Source: Oryzomonas japonica
GTDB taxonomy: Bacteria > Desulfobacterota > Desulfuromonadia > Geobacterales > Pseudopelobacteraceae
Direction: 5' to 3'
Length of the DNA: 64,000 nt
Assembly (NCBI RefSeq): GCF_008802365.1
Contig: NZ_VZQZ01000002.1
Location: 124,001 to 188,000, forward strand
Under the pieces are notes generated by a model, which was not told where the DNA came from, ran no database searches, and saw only the letters and a list, made by a program, of their open reading frames with translations. Shown here in pieces: positions 43,751 through 52,607 of this stretch. Position numbers and translations under genes: made by a program. Numbering within the stretch: the first letter of the stretch is position 1; each line of letters starts with the position of its first letter.

Positions 43751-45789
43751 GTGACCATTCCATACATGCTGCGGCCAACGGTTGCAGACTGGGTACTCAA
43801 TATCTGCTGCTGGAACTCCAACTGTCGGTCGTGCAACAAATTTTGGCCGACAAGCGACAACTCGATGCCCTTCACCGGCTTCCACGCCAAGCGAACGTCC
43901 AGGGTCACATAGCTGCCGACCGCCAGATTAGTAAGTCGGTCCACATAGCGCAGCCAGAGGTCAAGTTCCACGTTGCGGGGAAGATCCAAAGAGGAACGGA
44001 CCGAGAGTTGATGGCGCGGAGCCTCCCCCTTGGGGTCCCAGGGAATGGCATCGGGAGCTGCGTGTTCTTCGACAAATTCAAGGAACGTATAAGCGGTGCG
44101 CAGGCGCCACCAGGGGAGCAGATGCGCGTCCACCGCCAACTCGAAACCGCAGGTCTGGGCATTCCCGGAGTTTACGAGATATCCAGGGATAGCCACGTGG
44201 GGCGGGTCCGGGGCGGTTTCGAAAAACGGCTGCCCCTGGCTGTGGACATCGAGCCGGTGATAGATATTGTAAAACGCTGCCGCATCAAAGGCGTAGCCTT
44301 CTGCGAGCTGAGCCCGGTATCCCAGTTCATAGGCGATGAGTTCGTCCGCCTTGAGGCGGTTTGAACCGTTGAATTGAAAAAATACCGGGGGCGTCTGCTG
44401 CGAGGCAGGTGTGGGGGTGTACAGGGTAAACCCGTTCTCGCCGCGGGAAGGGGTTCTAATCGCTCGGGAAACGGCCATCCAGACGGAGTTTTGCCTGTTG
44501 GGGGTCCACAGCAAGCGGGCGGTCGGCTGGACTTCAAAACCGGTATAGTCGTTATGCTCGAACTTGGAACCGAGAATGAGGTGGAGCCTGTCGGTGACCA
44601 GCGTGATGTCATCCTGCACAAAGGCGCTGTAGAGGCGGTTATCCTGACTGTCGGGGGTGATGAACACATAGGTGGAGTTGGCGATGGTATCATGGGTGAA
44701 GCGATAGCCGAGTCCCCAGGTGATCTCATGATCGCTTCCCAGGGGAAAGCGGTTCTGGTAATCCAGGTCCAGGGTGTCGCGTTTTTCTCCGATGACGTAG
44801 AGTTCCTGCTCCGACCTGTCATAGTAGAGTTGCAGGGACATGTCGGAACGTTCCGAAAAGGAGCGTTTCCAGCGGGACAGGATCGTGCCGCCAAAGACGG
44901 GGGTTACGGTATTGTGCGTGCTTGAGTCGGGCAGCATGTTGACGTAGGTTTCGCCCAATCTGCCGTCATAGACGTCCCCCTGAACCGTCAGGGTATCCTG
45001 GCTAGAAGGATTCGAGTCGAGCCGAAAGCCCCCCCGGATCATGTGCCAACTATCGGTGCCGTCGCTTCCATTGCTGTCCTTGAAATGGTCCCGCTCCAGG
45101 TATTTCGTGTACAACCGCAGATCGCTATGGCTGCCGAGCGCAACCCCGTACCGGGCACTGCCGAAAGCGCGCTCCCTGGTTCCCCCGCCTGCGGATAACA
45201 GCCCCCCGGGGGTCTCGTCGGCCTGTTTGGTGATGATGTTGATGACCCCGTTAACCGCATTGGCGCCCCACAAGGCTGCACCGGGGCCCCGTATGACCTC
45301 GATGCGATCGATATCTTCCAGCACCGTATCCTGACGGTCCCAGAACACCCCGGAAAACAAGGGGGTATAGACGACCCGGCCATCAAACAGGACCAGCATC
45401 TCGCCGGCAAACCGGCTGTTGAATCCCCGGGACGAGATGGCCCATTTGTTCGAATCGATCCGGGCAACGTCAAGCCCCGGGACCATGCGGAGCGCATCCG
45501 CGATGCTGGTCACCCCTGAACGCCTGATATCCTCCTGGGTGACGACAAAGACGGCCGCAGCCGAATCGGCCACCCGTTGTTCCTTTTTGGCGGCAGAGGA
45601 AACCTTGAGTTCCATCAGCGCCTCCAGGCTCAAATCGGTCAGTTCACCCGAGCCGGCTTGGCTTTGACCGCCCGGTCCGGCCCCCCAGGAGGTTGCAACG
45701 GCAATGAAGAGAACAATGGCGACAAGAACCATACGTCCGATGGCTGTACCGGCATTCGAAACAGTTGGAATCAAATGGGGCCATATCAT
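43738..45789 (-). CDS. TonB-dependent outer-membrane receptor
   Basis: About 683 residues. A hydrophobic signal (MVLVAIVLFIAVATSWG) is followed by a plug domain (AAAVFVVTQEDIRRSG, GAALWGANAVNGVINIITK) and a 22-strand-type barrel ending in a terminal phenylalanine (YGMVTWLF). Substrate unclear; many members of this group lie next to YfiR genes and are annotated as cobalamin- or siderophore-receptor-like. The ATG at 45789 has GGAG about 10 nt upstream; an in-frame start 48 nt earlier and an ATG at 45732 are alternatives. First gene of the operon with YfiR and the kinase. Confidence 0.9.
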   Translation of the reverse strand: MIWPHLIPTVSNAGTAIGRMVLVAIVLFIAVATSWGAGPGGQSQAGSGELTDLSLEALMELKVSSAAKKEQRVADSAAAVFVVTQEDIRRSGVTSIADALRMVPGLDVARIDSNKWAISSRGFNSRFAGEMLVLFDGRVVYTPLFSGVFWDRQDTVLEDIDRIEVIRGPGAALWGANAVNGVINIITKQADETPGGLLSAGGGTRERAFGSARYGVALGSHSDLRLYTKYLERDHFKDSNGSDGTDSWHMIRGGFRLDSNPSSQDTLTVQGDVYDGRLGETYVNMLPDSSTHNTVTPVFGGTILSRWKRSFSERSDMSLQLYYDRSEQELYVIGEKRDTLDLDYQNRFPLGSDHEITWGLGYRFTHDTIANSTYVFITPDSQDNRLYSAFVQDDITLVTDRLHLILGSKFEHNDYTGFEVQPTARLLWTPNRQNSVWMAVSRAIRTPSRGENGFTLYTPTPASQQTPPVFFQFNGSNRLKADELIAYELGYRAQLAEGYAFDAAAFYNIYHRLDVHSQGQPFFETAPDPPHVAIPGYLVNSGNAQTCGFELAVDAHLLPWWRLRTAYTFLEFVEEHAAPDAIPWDPKGEAPRHQLSVRSSLDLPRNVELDLWLRYVDRLTNLAVGSYVTLDVRLAWKPVKGIELSLVGQNLLHDRQLEFQQQILSTQSATVGRSMYGMVTWLF

Positions 45790-46068
45790 AGTTTCATGTC
45801 TCCAACCAAAGATATTCAGTCGGCATTGCAGTACCATACAGCATTATTAATCGTTTTTAAATACCATGTTACAATTAATATGCATAGCGTAAACAAAAAG
45901 TCACACGACAGTTTCAGGCGCAAACCGCAAACCGGCCAAGCCCCCATTTCCATGAATCAGCCCCATTCTCCATCTGTGGGTCTGGACCTCGAGGGATCAC
46001 TCTGGTAAGCTTCAGGTAAGCCGGAAAGCGTTTCCCGGCTCACCTTTGGCTCGTCAGGGAGAATCCCC

Positions 46069-46860
46069 GTGTGTCTGGCCGTCTTTGCACTGGATTACCA
46101 TCCCCGCTACCGCCTCATCCTGGCGGCAAACCGGGACGAATTCTATGACCGCCCCACCCTGCCCGCGGCATTCTGGAAAGACTCCCCCCACATCCTGGCA
46201 GGACGCGACCTGCTCTGCGGCGGCACGTGGCTCGGCATCACCGCCGACGGTCGCCTGGCCGCGGTCACCAATTTCCGGGATCCGGCCCGCAATCTGGACA
46301 CGCCCCGATTCTCACGGGGCGCCTTGACCGCCGACTTCCTGACGGGGACGGCCCCACCCCAATCATTTTTGGAAACACTGCACGCGAAACGGGCCGACTA
46401 CAACGGCTTCAACCTGATCGTGGCCGACCGGGAAGAACTCTGGTACGACTCCAACAGAGGTAACGCCGTCCCCCTGCGCGTTGCGTCGGGCATACACGGC
46501 TTGAGCAACCACCTCCTTGATACCCCCTGGCCCAAAGTGACGACCTCCAAAGAGTATCTGGAGTGCCTCATCCGGGATGACCGGGTCTCAACGGAGGCAC
46601 TGCTGGAACTCCTTTCCGATGCCACCCATTTCCCCGATCACCTGCTCCCCGACACCGGGGTCGGCAGAGAGCGCGAGCGCATGCTGTCGCCGCGCTTCAT
46701 AGCCGGCGAGAACTACGGCACCCGCAGCTCCACCGTTATTCTCGTGGAGCGTGAAGGCGTCATCCGTTTCACCGAGCGCAGCTATGCCCCTGGCCGCAGG
46801 GTTACGCAAACCGTTGAGGTCAGCCTCCCCGCCCAAGCGACAAACCGAATCTCGACGTAG
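46069..46860 (+). CDS. NRDE/TANGO2 family protein
   Basis: 263 residues. It begins CLAVFALDYHPRY and has the family-defining AANRDEFYDRPT, GGTWLGIT, AVTNFRDP and FNLIVADREELWY motifs. TANGO2/NRDE proteins are linked to heme trafficking in eukaryotes; the bacterial role is unsettled. The N-terminal cysteine after the start suggests an Ntn-hydrolase-type fold, with processing to expose Cys2. GTG has AGGGAG 8 nt upstream. Stands alone, ended by a terminator. Confidence 0.9.
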   Translation: MCLAVFALDYHPRYRLILAANRDEFYDRPTLPAAFWKDSPHILAGRDLLCGGTWLGITADGRLAAVTNFRDPARNLDTPRFSRGALTADFLTGTAPPQSFLETLHAKRADYNGFNLIVADREELWYDSNRGNAVPLRVASGIHGLSNHLLDTPWPKVTTSKEYLECLIRDDRVSTEALLELLSDATHFPDHLLPDTGVGRERERMLSPRFIAGENYGTRSSTVILVEREGVIRFTERSYAPGRRVTQTVEVSLPAQATNRIST

Positions 46861-46895
46861 CGCCCTGCGCGCGCCGTTGAAGGGCCTGAAAAACA

Positions 46896-46925
46896 GAAGA
46901 GGCGCATCAAACGATGCGCCTCTTT
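46896..46925. terminator. Terminator between the NRDE gene and the barrel-FGE gene
   Basis: AAGAGGCGCATC and GATGCGCCTCTT form a 12-bp stem with a 4-nt loop. The flanks give a modest U-run on the plus strand and CTGTTTTTC on the minus strand, so it may serve both convergent genes. Confidence 0.8.
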
Positions 46926-46954
46926 GTACGTCAAACCTCAGGGTTCCCTTCCGG

Positions 46955-48523
46955 TTACGGCTCCTGGCAGACCCGGAAACCGATGTTGTCGTAGGCGGTG
47001 CCAGTTTCCGCAGAACCTCTGCCTGTGATGGACAACTCATTCTTCTGGCTGCGCCATGATCCGCCGCGCACCGAATGACCGGTTCCGGCGCTCGGCCCCT
47101 TGGGATTCATTTTGGGGCTGGCGGCATAGTAGTCGGCAGCAAAATAATCCTGCACCCATTCCGCTACGTTGCCGGACATGTCCTGGATGCCGAAACCGTT
47201 GGGGGCATATTTTCCCACCGGCGCGGTACTCCAGTAGCCGTCGTTCTGGGACGGGTCGTTCCATTCGTAAATGCACTTCTTGTCGCAAAAGTTTGCGTAG
47301 CGATACAGGTCGGCATCATTGCTGGTACCGGCATATTTCTCTTGTTTGCCCCCGCTCCGCGCTGCGAATTCCCATTCCGCCTCGGTGGGAAGCCGGTATT
47401 TTTTCCCGCTGCTGCGGGAAAGCCACGTGGTGAAGGCCTGGGCATCATTCCAGGAAACACAGACCACCGGGTCCTTTTTGCTCTGGTAGAAGTCGGGATT
47501 TTTCCAGGTGGCTGCCGGGTTCAGGGTTTCCTTGCCGGCGCTGATCGTGTAGCAGCCGCCGTTCTTCTCCGCATCGGTCACATAGTTGCTGCTCTCCACA
47601 AAACGCTGGAACAACTCCCGGGTAATCTCAACCTTGGAAATACTGAAGGCATTGAGACAGACTTCGTGGGGAGCGAGGGCATTGACGGAGGGGTCCCCCA
47701 TCGTATAACAGGCGCTGGGAATGGAGACGAGTTGCATGTTGAAGGTGGTATCCGTAACCTCCGTGGGGGTAACAACGACAGGGGCAGGCAGGGCTTTGAC
47801 AGCCGGCTCGACGGCCGCCTTGACTGTTTGCTGCGCCGGCACGGGCGTTTCAGCCGGGGCGGCGGCCTTTTTCTGTGCAAGTTTTTCTTCGGCAGTCCTC
47901 TTCAGGGGGACCTCCTGGGCCGTCTTGGCCTTGTCCTGGGGTTTCTTGGCAACGGGCTTGGGCGCGGCAGGCGCAGACACCGCCTTAACCTCGCCCTTGG
48001 TGCCGCCGAAGGGGATGGTCACGCCCAGGGTATATTCGAAGGCGCTGGCATTGGCCACGACGTGCCGCACATCCGCCCGCAGCGCCAGCCGGTCGTACAG
48101 GAAGTATTTCACGCCGCCGCCATAGTCGAAAAAGCCCATCGTCTTTCTCGAAACAAGGGCCGAGGGGCCCGACATATTGTAGCCCCCGAACCCGGCAGCC
48201 ACAAACGGCACGAGCTTCTTGTCCGGCATGAAATGGTACAGCCCTTCGACCCCGTATTTGAAAATGGAGACATCCTTGTCCGTCACCAACTTGGAAGAGG
48301 TGATGGAATAATCCAGTCCCGCTTCCACGCCGATGTGATCCGTAAAGCTGTAGCCGCCCTTGAGGGAGTACACGGGGGCTGTACTGAGATGCTGCCCCCC
48401 ATCATAGGTATAGCCGCCGATCATGGGGGAAACCGAGAACTGCCCCTCCGATACAGCCCCGAACACCGTTCCGGAGAATGCCAATACCAGGGATACGGCC
48501 GCACATGCGCACATCTTTTTCAA
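46955..48523 (-). CDS. OmpA-like beta-barrel fused to a formylglycine-generating-enzyme-type (FGE-sulfatase) domain
   Basis: 522 residues. A signal peptide (CACAAVSLVLAFSGTVFG) leads to an eight-strand OmpA/OMP_b-brl-like barrel (about 25-185; MIGGYTYDGGQ, LGVTIPFGG). A lysine/alanine/proline-rich linker (about 190-260) connects to an SUMF1 domain (about 280-515; RLPTEAEWEFAARSG, MSGNVAEWVQDYF, VRGGSWRS, NIGFRVCQ). FGE-type domains often serve as non-catalytic binding modules. The start TTG at 48523 follows GGGAGG at 8-9 nt; ATG at 48514 is the alternative. An outer-membrane location for the whole protein is inferred. Confidence 0.88.
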   Translation of the reverse strand: MKKMCACAAVSLVLAFSGTVFGAVSEGQFSVSPMIGGYTYDGGQHLSTAPVYSLKGGYSFTDHIGVEAGLDYSITSSKLVTDKDVSIFKYGVEGLYHFMPDKKLVPFVAAGFGGYNMSGPSALVSRKTMGFFDYGGGVKYFLYDRLALRADVRHVVANASAFEYTLGVTIPFGGTKGEVKAVSAPAAPKPVAKKPQDKAKTAQEVPLKRTAEEKLAQKKAAAPAETPVPAQQTVKAAVEPAVKALPAPVVVTPTEVTDTTFNMQLVSIPSACYTMGDPSVNALAPHEVCLNAFSISKVEITRELFQRFVESSNYVTDAEKNGGCYTISAGKETLNPAATWKNPDFYQSKKDPVVCVSWNDAQAFTTWLSRSSGKKYRLPTEAEWEFAARSGGKQEKYAGTSNDADLYRYANFCDKKCIYEWNDPSQNDGYWSTAPVGKYAPNGFGIQDMSGNVAEWVQDYFAADYYAASPKMNPKGPSAGTGHSVRGGSWRSQKNELSITGRGSAETGTAYDNIGFRVCQEP

Positions 48524-48767
48524 AAAAACACCTCCCGTTGTTGGCGTAGCCATGGCAGAATAGCATGGTTAGCGGGGGCGGTCAAAGAAGAAGGTTTTCA
48601 AACCGGGTTGGCACCAAGCATGGAGGTGCAGAAACGCCATGCGAAGGAAACCGGCCCGAACGACGTCAATTTTGATTGACCCTGCCAGGCTGGTAACAGT
48701 ATATTTTCAGATCGCGTAAGGCCTTCGTTGACTATGACGGCTATGATAACAATACAAGGGGTGCCGC

Positions 48768-48950
48768 ATGAATTGTACTATCGAACAGTTTGAGGATGTT
48801 GTTGCCAAATTCAAATTTTTTGCCGAGTCGGTTGAGCTTGAACTTTCATCCGAAGCGGATGGACTGCGGCAGGAATTGGTCGTGGTTTGCGCTGAGCTAC
48901 TGGCGACCGTGAGGGAGGAGATCAAGGCCGGGGCTGATTCTATCTTATAA
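48768..48950 (+). CDS. Small helical protein, 60 residues
   Basis: 60 residues, acidic and probably helical (IEQFEDVVAKFKFFAESVEL). ATG has AAGGGGTG at 5 nt. Codon use looks coding and no frame on the other strand competes. No family recognised; no membrane helix or signal. Confidence 0.6.
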   Translation: MNCTIEQFEDVVAKFKFFAESVELELSSEADGLRQELVVVCAELLATVREEIKAGADSIL

Positions 48951-49067
48951 TGGACTTCCCGACAGCTGTTTGTCCGACAAGCGGCAGCGAAAACTTTTCT
49001 TGGTTACCGGTCTGTTGACCTTTTCGGTGTTTCGTTCTGAGGCGTTACAGGCAATTAAGGAGATGTT

Positions 49068-49298
49068 ATGCACCTGATTGAAATGATGTGGGGCGGCCTT
49101 GGCGGCATGGGCTCGGGAACAATTTTACTAAAAATGTGTTTCATGTTCTTCCTGGTGGGGTTGTTTTGGGTGAGCTGCGAATTCGCCAAACATGTTATCA
49201 CTGTCGGTTCCAAGCTGATAACGGATGCTATGCGCTATCTTGCGGTGATGGTGAGGGGGTGGCCGGAAGGAGCTGATAAACACACAGAGGACAAATAG
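49068..49298 (+). CDS. Small membrane protein, 76 residues
   Basis: 76 residues with a glycine/methionine-rich N-terminus, one strong membrane helix (ILLKMCFMFFLVGLFWVSC, about 19-37) and a charged C-terminus. AAGGAG lies 6 nt before the ATG. It follows the previous small gene on the same strand after 117 nt. Function unknown. Confidence 0.7.
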   Translation: MHLIEMMWGGLGGMGSGTILLKMCFMFFLVGLFWVSCEFAKHVITVGSKLITDAMRYLAVMVRGWPEGADKHTEDK

Positions 49299-49598
49299 GG
49301 CGGAGGTCACAGAAAAAGGATGAATCTGAGAGGAACTTGCTTCTGGTTGACCACTTTACTCCGCAACAGGGGCAGTTTTTGAACATAGGCTTAAGGCCGC
49401 CCCCTGGATTGATAAAGGCTGTTAGCTGACTCTAACAAACTCCGGGACAGGCTGTCGAGCCAGGTATGCAGAATAGTGTATTGTTATGGTTGTCTCTGTC
49501 TTCATGGTGGACTTTGGTGCTGATAATGAATTGATTCTTAGTAACGTATCATGTATATTTTTTTATATTTCTCAGTGAATTGGGAAAGAAGGGAATAC
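49299..49598. other. Intergenic stretch, no gene recognised
   Basis: About 300 nt with lower GC than the surrounding genes, between the small membrane protein and the STAS-like gene. No terminator or binding site was recognised. Confidence 0.45.
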
Positions 49599-49964
49599 AT
49601 GGCTGCTGTCACCATTCAGAAACAGAACGACATAATGATTATTAATGTCTGCGGTAGACTGTCATTTGATGAAATTGCCGATACTATCAAGTACCATTAT
49701 GACATGGTGACGTGTCATGTATTATGGAACTTTAGCCGCGGTAATGTCGGCGATATCACAACCGAGCAGTTCAAGCAAATACTTGCACTGGCAAAAGAAT
49801 ACCGACCCTTCTGTGAAGGTGGCAAGACCGCCTATGTCAGTACCATCGATAGCAACTTCGGGATGACGCGTATGTTTTCGACAATGGCGGAAATTGCCGG
49901 TCTGCCTTACCCCTATAAAGCTTTCCGATCTTTTGAAGAAGCTGTTGATTGGCTGCGAGAGTAG
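49599..49964 (+). CDS. STAS/SpoIIAA-like protein
   Basis: 121 residues with the pattern of SpoIIAA/STAS-like stand-alone domains: VTIQKQNDIMIINVCGRLSF, VLWNFSRGNVGDIT, KTAYVSTIDSNFGMTRMF and the C-terminal AFRSFEEAVDWL. Members of this group are found in many environmental bacteria with unknown partners. AAGGGA lies 5 nt before the chosen ATG; the longer frame from 49551 has no such site. Monocistronic by position. Confidence 0.75.
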   Translation: MAAVTIQKQNDIMIINVCGRLSFDEIADTIKYHYDMVTCHVLWNFSRGNVGDITTEQFKQILALAKEYRPFCEGGKTAYVSTIDSNFGMTRMFSTMAEIAGLPYPYKAFRSFEEAVDWLRE

Positions 49965-50033
49965 TCAACCTTCTCACCTGCCGAAAATCTGATACTTGCC
50001 AACCATAGCATTTTCCCCTCATAATCGTTCTCT

Positions 50034-51041
50034 ATGCGTATTGCTCTTATCTCCCCATACTCCATCGGTGCGATGCGTGGCAACATCACCACCGTCCGCC
50101 GTATTGACCAATTTCTCAACAAGGCGCACATCGAGACTCTCGTGTTGGCTGCCGACGTACTTTCAGTCGAGGAAATGGTGCAGCGCCTGCTCCCGTTTTC
50201 ACCGACGCTGATCCATGGCTTCCATGCCAGATACTGTGGCGAGATTGCCGTGATCCTGGCTGACCGGCTTCAGGTTCCCTCTGTTATAACCATCACTGGC
50301 AGTGACCTTCATGATCCAGCTCTGCGCGATCATCCCGCGACCGTCACAGCGTTGGCCCGGGCCGCGGCAATTACCTGTTTCTGTGCGTCGGAAGCAGACG
50401 AACTGGTTGCCCGTTTCCCTGGGTTACCGGGACGCGTCGCCGTGGTATCCCAGGGCGCAGAGGCGTTGCCGGGCTGCGGAAGGAGGGATTTCGGCATTCC
50501 AGACGACTGCTTTGCCATCTTGCTGCCGGCGGCGCTAAGGCCGGTAAAAAATGTCGAATTTGCCATTGCCGCCACCGAGAAGCTCTGGCAAGTTGATACC
50601 AGGTTCCGGCTGGTGATTGCCGGAGGTGAGATTGACCGCAGCTACGCCGACCGCATCCGTTCGATGCTTGATGTTGCGCCTTGGGCACGTTGGCTCGGCG
50701 AGGTTCCGCACGAAGAAATGGGCGCTCTTTACCGCCGTGCCGATCTGGTGATCAACTGTTCAATACATGAGGGGATGCCCAACAGTCTCATGGAAGCCAT
50801 GGCTCTGGGACGGCCGGTCGCGGCGGTTGACATCCCCGGTAATCGCCCGCTGGTTCGACAGGGGGATACCGGCTGGCTATTCGACGACGAATCGACTTTC
50901 AGGACACTGGTTGTAACGCTTGCGAGTGATAAAATGCTGCGGCAGGAGATCGGAAAGCGTGCAAGGGAGTACGTCGAGGTCAACTTTTCGCCCTACGCCG
51001 AAGTAGAGAAGTACCGGGACCTCTACCGCAGTTTGCTCTGA
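50034..51041 (+). CDS. Glycosyltransferase family 4
   Basis: 335 residues with the GT-B layout. The N-terminal half (RIALISPYS, LIHGFHARYCGEIA, TGSDLHD) and C-terminal Glycos_transf_1 half (LPAALRPVKNVEFAI, WLGEVPHEEMGALYRRADLVIN, SIHEGMPNSLMEAMALGRPV) are clear; the EGMPNSLMEA segment carries the E-x7-E nucleotide-sugar motif. Acceptor and sugar unknown; no polysaccharide cluster surrounds it. No ribosome site is visible before the ATG. Base composition is like its neighbours. Confidence 0.9.
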   Translation: MRIALISPYSIGAMRGNITTVRRIDQFLNKAHIETLVLAADVLSVEEMVQRLLPFSPTLIHGFHARYCGEIAVILADRLQVPSVITITGSDLHDPALRDHPATVTALARAAAITCFCASEADELVARFPGLPGRVAVVSQGAEALPGCGRRDFGIPDDCFAILLPAALRPVKNVEFAIAATEKLWQVDTRFRLVIAGGEIDRSYADRIRSMLDVAPWARWLGEVPHEEMGALYRRADLVINCSIHEGMPNSLMEAMALGRPVAAVDIPGNRPLVRQGDTGWLFDDESTFRTLVVTLASDKMLRQEIGKRAREYVEVNFSPYAEVEKYRDLYRSLL

Positions 51042-51106
51042 ACCGGGCACACCTCCCCGGCACATGGGAAGGCGACATTGTATTACGGCATTTACTAATG
51101 GTACGA

Positions 51107-51144
51107 ACAAAAAATGACTTAACCATAAAGTGGCTAAGTCATTG
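51107..51144 (-). terminator. Terminator after tRNA-Pro
   Basis: AATGACTTA and TAAGTCATT form a 9-bp stem, followed on the minus strand by TTTTTTG. It lies about 10 nt past the tRNA-Pro 3' end. Confidence 0.85.
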
Positions 51145-51151
51145 ATTATGC

Positions 51152-51231
<80 letters not shown>

Positions 51232-51278
51232 CGAAAGAGATACTTAATATCACATGTAAGGTGGCATGGCAATAGAAA

Positions 51279-52607
51279 TTACTTTTCCGTACTGTCCCCA
51301 ACAAGACGTTCGCGCCATTCCCGGATGATTCCATCATAGGTCAGGTTATAGTCCGCCAATGCCGCTGTAATAGCCATCTCGGTATTCAGACCGTTACCCA
51401 GGCCTACGAGGATCTGTTTTACCCGGTGCCAGCCATAGGTGGTCACCAGGTAGTCCACCATGCTGTAGCTCTGCTGGTAGGCCAGGATGGCATCGGCAGA
51501 GGCGAGGCCGCTGAAGCTTTTTTCGAGTTTTCTGAAGTCGGTAACGACGCCTTTGCGAACGGCATGCTCCAATTCGATCAGGGGGCGGTTATACTGTGTC
51601 CTGCCGAAGACTTCGGCAATACCTTCGTTGAGCCAGAGCGGGCAGTTGCCGCGTGTCAGCTCGAACACCACCACATGGGCATACTCATGATACAGAACTG
51701 CCCGTAAGGCCGGGTTTATCTCTTTTGCGGAGCCAAAGGGGAGCCTGATCTTGCCGTCGTAGACCCCGCCGGACCAGTCGGGCGAATCCGTTACGGTTTG
51801 GTAGTCGCCACGTTTGTAAATGCCTACCGGCACGCGTGCCTCGGGAAAATGGTCCAGTTCGGAATTGACCGTGTTGGCCGCAGCTTCCAGCACATCCAGG
51901 ACCGTCAGGGCAAAGGCCGTATCCACGTCCGGATCGTAGGAAAGATCGAAACGGGAGCTATGTCCCTGGTCCATGGACGCTTCGACGGCCGTTTCCTTGC
52001 GCGCCTTGCTGAGTACATCGAGGATTTCCTTGCGTCCCGGCGCACGTTTCAGGGCGAGTTCCCATAACTCCACGGCTTGCTGGCGGTCGTCGGTATCGTA
52101 CAGCACCAAGCCCAGAAAAAAGAGCACCTCGATAGAGTCGCCCGCCTGTGAACGGGCCTGTTCCAGTTCGGAACGGGCTATCTCGTATTTTTTGAGATGG
52201 TAATTGCAGATACCTCGCAGCAGGGCATAGACCGCGTCATCGGGATAAAGCTCCTGGGCCTTGAGGAATACCGAATCCGCCTGTTCATACCGTTTTTGCG
52301 TGAAGAGTTGGTGCCCATACGCCGCATATGCGCTCGCCAGATTATACGTAATCTTTTCGTTGAGCGGGAACAGGCGGTGGCTGTTTTCCAGTTGTTCCAG
52401 ATCTTTTTCACTATACCGGGGAGCCGTTGCGGGGGAAGTTTTATCGCTTGATCGGGGGGGATCGTTGTTGACCGGCTCGGCGGCGTAGAGGGGAGAAAAC
52501 GACAGGCATGATGCCGTCAGGAAAAGGGCGGCGTTGTACAACAGGGAATGCCGGCATCTTCGCAATGCCGGCATTCGGAGTTTTGGGGGGCCGCACGGCG
52601 GCATCAT
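51279..52607 (-). CDS. Exported TPR protein with gluzincin-type metallopeptidase domain
   Basis: 442 residues. Signal peptide ([21 protein letters not shown]), TPR-like repeats (about 65-205), and a C-terminal peptidase MA-like domain with zinc motif [11 protein letters not shown] (HExxH) and downstream NEGIAEVFG supplying the third ligand. Probably a periplasmic or outer-membrane-attached protease or peptide-binding protein. The ATG overlaps the dxs stop as ATGA. Confidence 0.88.
   Translation of the reverse strand: MMPPCGPPKLRMPALRRCRHSLLYNAALFLTASCLSFSPLYAAEPVNNDPPRSSDKTSPATAPRYSEKDLEQLENSHRLFPLNEKITYNLASAYAAYGHQLFTQKRYEQADSVFLKAQELYPDDAVYALLRGICNYHLKKYEIARSELEQARSQAGDSIEVLFFLGLVLYDTDDRQQAVELWELALKRAPGRKEILDVLSKARKETAVEASMDQGHSSRFDLSYDPDVDTAFALTVLDVLEAAANTVNSELDHFPEARVPVGIYKRGDYQTVTDSPDWSGGVYDGKIRLPFGSAKEINPALRAVLYHEYAHVVVFELTRGNCPLWLNEGIAEVFGRTQYNRPLIELEHAVRKGVVTDFRKLEKSFSGLASADAILAYQQSYSMVDYLVTTYGWHRVKQILVGLGNGLNTEMAITAALADYNLTYDGIIREWRERLVGDSTEK

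Noticed and set aside
47075-48679. 534-codon plus-strand frame over the barrel-FGE gene
   Set aside because: Shadow frame; the minus strand has signal peptide, barrel and FGE motifs.
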